A stretch of DNA of 64,000 nucleotides from Sphingobium terrigena (lineage in GTDB: Bacteria; Pseudomonadota; Alphaproteobacteria; Sphingomonadales; Sphingomonadaceae): assembly GCF_003591655.1 (NCBI RefSeq), contig NZ_QVRA01000017.1, positions 1 through 64,000 on the forward strand, written 5' to 3'. Made by a program: the position numbers and the translations under genes. The notes beneath the pieces are model-generated. The model saw only the letters and a program-made list of their open reading frames with translations. It did not search any database and was not told where the DNA came from. Shown piece by piece: positions 61,071 through 64,000 of this stretch (positions within the stretch are counted from its first letter, which is position 1; every line of letters begins with the position of its first letter).

Positions 61071-62570
61071 ATGACGTTCAAACGCATGGCACTGGGCGCC
61101 CTACTGGCTGCGACGGTGATTTCGTCGGCGGCAGTGATCGCGCAATCGGATAAGCCGGCCATTCCAGCCGCGCTGGAAGCCAAGATCAAGGGGCTGTCCA
61201 AGGCCAAGCGCGACTTCCTGATTTCCGACCCGGCCGAAATGTTCGCCGGTTCCTACGACAAATTGTTCGAGCGGCTGCAAACCAAGACGCCGCAGGAGAT
61301 CGACGCCTATATCGAGGGGATGATGGCGGCGGTCGAGGCGTCGAAGTTCAACGCCAAGACGGATATGGCGGCGATCCCGCTTGACACCGACAATGAGGAT
61401 TTCAACGGCTGGAAGCTGCGCCGCCCCGACGGGCTGGACCCCAAGCGCGAGGCAGGGCCATTTTCCTTGAGCTATTATGCCCATAGCATGGGTGGTGGCG
61501 GCGTCTATGGCGGCGGGATTGCTACCTTTGCAGGAGCGCCGGTCGCGATCTTCCCCGAAGATCTTGTCGCGGGCAAGGTGGACGTGGCGATCGTCGGCGC
61601 GCCGCTGGATATGGGCTCGGGCTATCGCGGGGCGAAGGGCGGGCCGTCTGCGATGCGGACCCAATATGGCGCGGGCGGAATCGACATGTACACCATGGTC
61701 GATCCGTCCAAGGAATTGAAGATCGTCGATTATGGCGACATCGCCATCGACAATATGTCGACCGAACGTAGTGTCGCCCATGTCCGCGAACGGGTGGCGG
61801 AAATTGCCCGCACCGGCGCGCTGCCCTTCATCGTCGGGGGCGACCACAGCCTGGAATATAGCGATGTGGCGGGGCTGGCCGATGTCCATGGCAAGGGCAG
61901 TTTTGGCGTCGTCCATTTCGATTCCCACTATGACGCGGGCAAGGGCGGGGTCCATTTCATCACCCATGGCGCCCCGGTCTATCGCGCGGTCAAGGAAGGC
62001 CATGTCCAGGGCAAAAACTATATCCAGGTCGGGCTGCGCGGACCCTGGCCGGAAAAGGAAGGCTTTGAATGGATGCGCGACAATGGCGTGCGCTACCATG
62101 CCATGCCGGAGATCGAGAAAAATGGCTGGGCCGCCACCATGGAGCGGGCGCTGAAGGAAGCGCGGGAAAGCGGCAAGAAAATCTTTATTTCCTTCGACGT
62201 CGATGTGCTGGACCCCGCCTTCATCCCCGGCACCGGCACGCCGGTTCCGGGCGGACTGACCATGCGCGAAGCGATCCCGATCGTGCGGCGGCTGTGTGCG
62301 GAAAATGAGCTGGTGGGTTTCGAGATCGTCGAACTCGCCCCCGTGCTGGACCCGACCTATCGCAGCGCCTTGAACGCCAATTTCATCATGCACGCCTGCC
62401 TGACCGGGGTGGCGATGCGCAAGAAGGGGATCAAACAGGTGGGCTATCTGTCCGACCTGACGACCGAACATGGCCAGCCGGGCTATGGCGAGAAGGCGGC
62501 GAAGGAGGGCAAGACCGAGAAGGTCGATCCGGGTTACGGGCGGGGTGGCAGGCGGCGTCCGACAACCTGA
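61071..62570 (+). CDS. Exported ureohydrolase (agmatinase family), third copy
   Basis: A 499-residue exported ureohydrolase, clearly paralogous to that at 50242-51708 (shared KVDVAIVGAPLDMGSG, DYGDIAID, GGDHSLEY, HFDSHYD, SFDVDVLDPAF, PGTGTPVPGGLTMREA). The signal peptide is LGALLAATVISSAAVIA. All metal ligands are present: H259, D284/H286/D288, D376/D378. The ATG at 61071 is the start that gives the signal. A basic, glycine-rich tail (GYGRGGRRRP) ends the protein. It precedes the urease genes in the same direction, and release of urea next to a urease locus fits. Confidence 0.92.
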   Translation: MTFKRMALGALLAATVISSAAVIAQSDKPAIPAALEAKIKGLSKAKRDFLISDPAEMFAGSYDKLFERLQTKTPQEIDAYIEGMMAAVEASKFNAKTDMAAIPLDTDNEDFNGWKLRRPDGLDPKREAGPFSLSYYAHSMGGGGVYGGGIATFAGAPVAIFPEDLVAGKVDVAIVGAPLDMGSGYRGAKGGPSAMRTQYGAGGIDMYTMVDPSKELKIVDYGDIAIDNMSTERSVAHVRERVAEIARTGALPFIVGGDHSLEYSDVAGLADVHGKGSFGVVHFDSHYDAGKGGVHFITHGAPVYRAVKEGHVQGKNYIQVGLRGPWPEKEGFEWMRDNGVRYHAMPEIEKNGWAATMERALKEARESGKKIFISFDVDVLDPAFIPGTGTPVPGGLTMREAIPIVRRLCAENELVGFEIVELAPVLDPTYRSALNANFIMHACLTGVAMRKKGIKQVGYLSDLTTEHGQPGYGEKAAKEGKTEKVDPGYGRGGRRRPTT

Positions 62571-62616
62571 GGCTTGGCGCAGTAGATGGCGGGCCAGAGC
62601 CGCCCTTTCGTTCCAT

Positions 62617-62633
62617 ACGTCATATGCCCCATG
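62617..62633 (+). promoter_or_regulatory. Regulon element before ureD
   Basis: TACGTCATATGCCCCAT matches the consensus at 16 of 17 positions. It is only 33 bp before the ureD ATG at 62667, so if it acts as at other sites the ureD transcript would be nearly leaderless. A C(A/C)TAGC box is not seen at 20 nt. Confidence 0.62.
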
Positions 62634-62666
62634 TCGTGACCTGCCGCGCCTGATCAGATGGTGTCC

Positions 62667-63515
62667 ATGACCCTGCAACGCGCCATCACCGTGCCGCCCA
62701 AGTCACGGCACCAGCGCGTCGATGGCCGCGCCATGGTGGCGTTCGGGGCGCGCGGTATTCGCGACATGATGCAGGCCGCGCCGGCCCGACTACTGTTTCC
62801 GCAAGGGCGGGAGGGTGATTTTCCGCTGGCCGTCACCGTTACCACCTGCGGCGGGTTGACCGGGGGGGATAGGCTGGCGCTCGACATCATCGTCGATCCG
62901 GGGGTGGGCGCGACGATCGTGCCGCAGGCGGCGGAGAAACTCTATCGCGCGCTGGACGAGGATGAGCCGACGCGGATCGAAACCTGCATCAGCATCGGCG
63001 CGGGCGCGACCTGCGAATGGCTGGCGCAGGAAGCCATCTTGTTCGACCGCAGCAAGATGCGACGCAAGCTGGAGGCCGACATGGCCCCCGACGCGCGCAT
63101 GTTGGCGATGGAAATGCTGGTGCTGGGGCGCAGCGCGATGGGGGAAAGCTATCAGAGCGGGCTGATCCATGACAGCTGGCGTATCCGCCGCGGCGGGCGG
63201 CTGGTCTGGGCGGATGCGCTGCATGTCGAGGGCGATTTTGCGTCACAAGGGCGCGCGCCCTTCGCCTTTGGCGATGCGACCGCGATCGCCACATTGGTCT
63301 ATGCCGGGCCGGATGCCGCCGATTATCTCGATCTGGCCCGCACTTTGGTCGAGGCACCGACCGGCGGCGCGACCAGCTTTGACGGGCTGCTAATCCTGCG
63401 CCTGACCCGCAATGACGCGCAGGCGCTGCGCAAGGATGTGATGCGCGCGGCAGGCGTGTTGCGCGCCGCGATATTCGGACTGTCGCCCTCCATGCCCACT
63501 ATCTGCTACTGTTGA
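62667..63515 (+). CDS. ureD: Urease accessory protein UreD
   Basis: A 282-residue urease maturation chaperone that binds apo-urease with UreF and UreG for nickel insertion. Family landmarks are [30 protein letters not shown], given here as residues about 40-70, [34 protein letters not shown] and [14 protein letters not shown]. An in-frame ATG at 62658 is also possible; the position of the upstream regulon element slightly favours 62667. It starts the urease cluster and ends 4 nt before ureA. Confidence 0.94.
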   Translation: MTLQRAITVPPKSRHQRVDGRAMVAFGARGIRDMMQAAPARLLFPQGREGDFPLAVTVTTCGGLTGGDRLALDIIVDPGVGATIVPQAAEKLYRALDEDEPTRIETCISIGAGATCEWLAQEAILFDRSKMRRKLEADMAPDARMLAMEMLVLGRSAMGESYQSGLIHDSWRIRRGGRLVWADALHVEGDFASQGRAPFAFGDATAIATLVYAGPDAADYLDLARTLVEAPTGGATSFDGLLILRLTRNDAQALRKDVMRAAGVLRAAIFGLSPSMPTICYC

Positions 63516-63519
63516 TCCC

Positions 63520-63822
63520 ATGAACCTGACGCCGCGCGAAAAGGACAAATTGCTGGTCGCGATGGCCGCCATGGTGGCGCGCAACCGGCTGGCGCGCGGG
63601 GTGAAGCTGAACCATCCCGAAGCGATTGCGCTGATTACCGAGCATGTGGTGGAGGGCGCGCGCGATGGCCAGTCGGTCGCGGCGCTGATGGCCAGCGGCG
63701 GTCATGTCGTGACCCGCGATCAGGTGATGGAGGGGATAGCCGAGATGATCCACGACATTCAGGTGGAGGCGACCTTCCCGGACGGGACGAAGCTCGTCAC
63801 CGTGCATCGGCCGATCCGGTGA
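63520..63822 (+). CDS. ureA: Urease gamma subunit UreA
   Basis: A 100-residue structural subunit of normal length. It begins [20 protein letters not shown] and contains the conserved [22 protein letters not shown] and [21 protein letters not shown] regions. It is the smallest subunit of the nickel urease, which hydrolyses urea to ammonia and carbon dioxide in the cytoplasm. Confidence 0.97.
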   Translation: MNLTPREKDKLLVAMAAMVARNRLARGVKLNHPEAIALITEHVVEGARDGQSVAALMASGGHVVTRDQVMEGIAEMIHDIQVEATFPDGTKLVTVHRPIR

Positions 63823-63847
63823 GGGCGGTGGCAAAAAATATGATCCT

Positions 63848-63867
63848 GTTCCCGCGCAGGCGGGAAC
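63848..63867. repeat. REP-like hairpin between ureA and ureB
   Basis: GTTCCCGC-GCAG-GCGGGAAC is a perfect 8-bp stem with a 4-nt loop, of the same CGCGCAAGCGGGAA family as the repeat between qhpG and qhpF. It widens the ureA-ureB gap to 67 bp, unusual for these genes. Confidence 0.65.
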
Positions 63868-63889
63868 ACGCTGTGTCGAACGTCAGGCC

Positions 63890-64000
63890 ATGATACCCGG
63901 CGAAATCATCCCCGCCCCCGGCGACATCATCCTGAACGCAGGGCGGGTGCCGATCAGCCTGATCGTCGCCAATAGCGGCGACCGGCCGATCCAGGTCGGC
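63890..64000 (+). CDS. ureB: Urease beta subunit UreB, partial at window edge
   Basis: The first 37 codons of ureB are present, reading [18 protein letters not shown] and then [12 protein letters not shown], the invariant N-terminus of the family. The frame is open to the last base of the window; ureC and the other accessory genes should follow outside. Confidence 0.95.
   Translation, partial: MIPGEIIPAPGDIILNAGRVPISLIVANSGDRPIQVG

Noticed and set aside
1..64000. CRISPR array, rRNA, tRNA, prophage or integrase
   Set aside because: No regularly spaced direct repeats, conserved rRNA stretches, tRNA cloverleaf or recombinase frame could be recognised by eye; a dedicated tRNA scan was not possible here.

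Overview
The window is high-GC alphaproteobacterial DNA that looks like a sphingomonad (Sphingobium/Sphingomonas/Novosphingobium type). The reasons are the two large TonB-dependent receptors, the NodT-type efflux operon, the TPR-sulfotransferase proteins, the tight ATGA-overlapping operons and several short inverted repeats of the kind scattered in sphingomonad genomes. No rRNA, tRNA, CRISPR array, integrase or transposase was recognised.

Left part (1-9 kb): a small class I cytochrome c, then an OmpR-type two-component pair facing away from a complete RND efflux operon (adaptor, pump, outer-membrane factor).

Sugar block (9-18.2 kb): a Tat-exported TIM-barrel isomerase-like protein, then a co-directional run: Gfo/Idh/MocA oxidoreductase, TIM-barrel isomerase, MFS transporter, D-tagatose 3-epimerase-like protein, gluconate-2-dehydrogenase subunit 3-like protein, GMC flavoprotein and ThuA-like protein. 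This resembles glycoside 3-dehydrogenase (3-keto-sugar) catabolism. A TetR regulator and a double hot-dog (MaoC/FAS1-like) dehydratase follow.

Amine block 1 (20.5-28 kb): a TetR regulator and a mau/aau-type operon mauB-mauE-mauD-mauA plus a small cytochrome c, encoding a tryptophan tryptophylquinone (TTQ) amine dehydrogenase. A 271-bp palindromic MITE-like element sits between mauA and the cytochrome and supplies the mauA stop codon. A TonB receptor converges on the operon.

Nitrogen block (28-64 kb): a TPR-sulfotransferase; a cytosolic ureohydrolase with an amino-acid/polyamine-type permease; an Ldh2-family dehydrogenase; a complete urea ABC transporter (urtABCDE); a parvulin-HupE/UreJ pair; a full quinohemoprotein amine dehydrogenase operon in the order qhpADCBGFE; two translationally coupled exported ureohydrolases, one with a damaged metal site; a second TonB receptor; a second parvulin-HupE/UreJ-sulfotransferase operon; a Tat-exported two-subunit molybdenum hydroxylase (IorAB type); a third exported ureohydrolase; and the start of a urease operon (ureD, ureA, ureB cut by the window edge).

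How it may work (inference): the receptor imports a guanidino compound; exported ureohydrolases split it in the periplasm into urea and an amine; the quinohemoprotein amine dehydrogenase oxidises the amine to an aldehyde and ammonia; the molybdenum hydroxylase oxidises the aldehyde; urea enters through UrtABCDE and is split by urease. The strongest support for one system is a 17-bp element, consensus TACGTCAAATGCCCCAT, found at eight gene starts in 32.7-62.7 kb. In five cases it lies 19-20 nt before a C(A/C)TAGC-type -10 box, as expected for a class II activator site centred near -41. No candidate regulator for it is inside the window.
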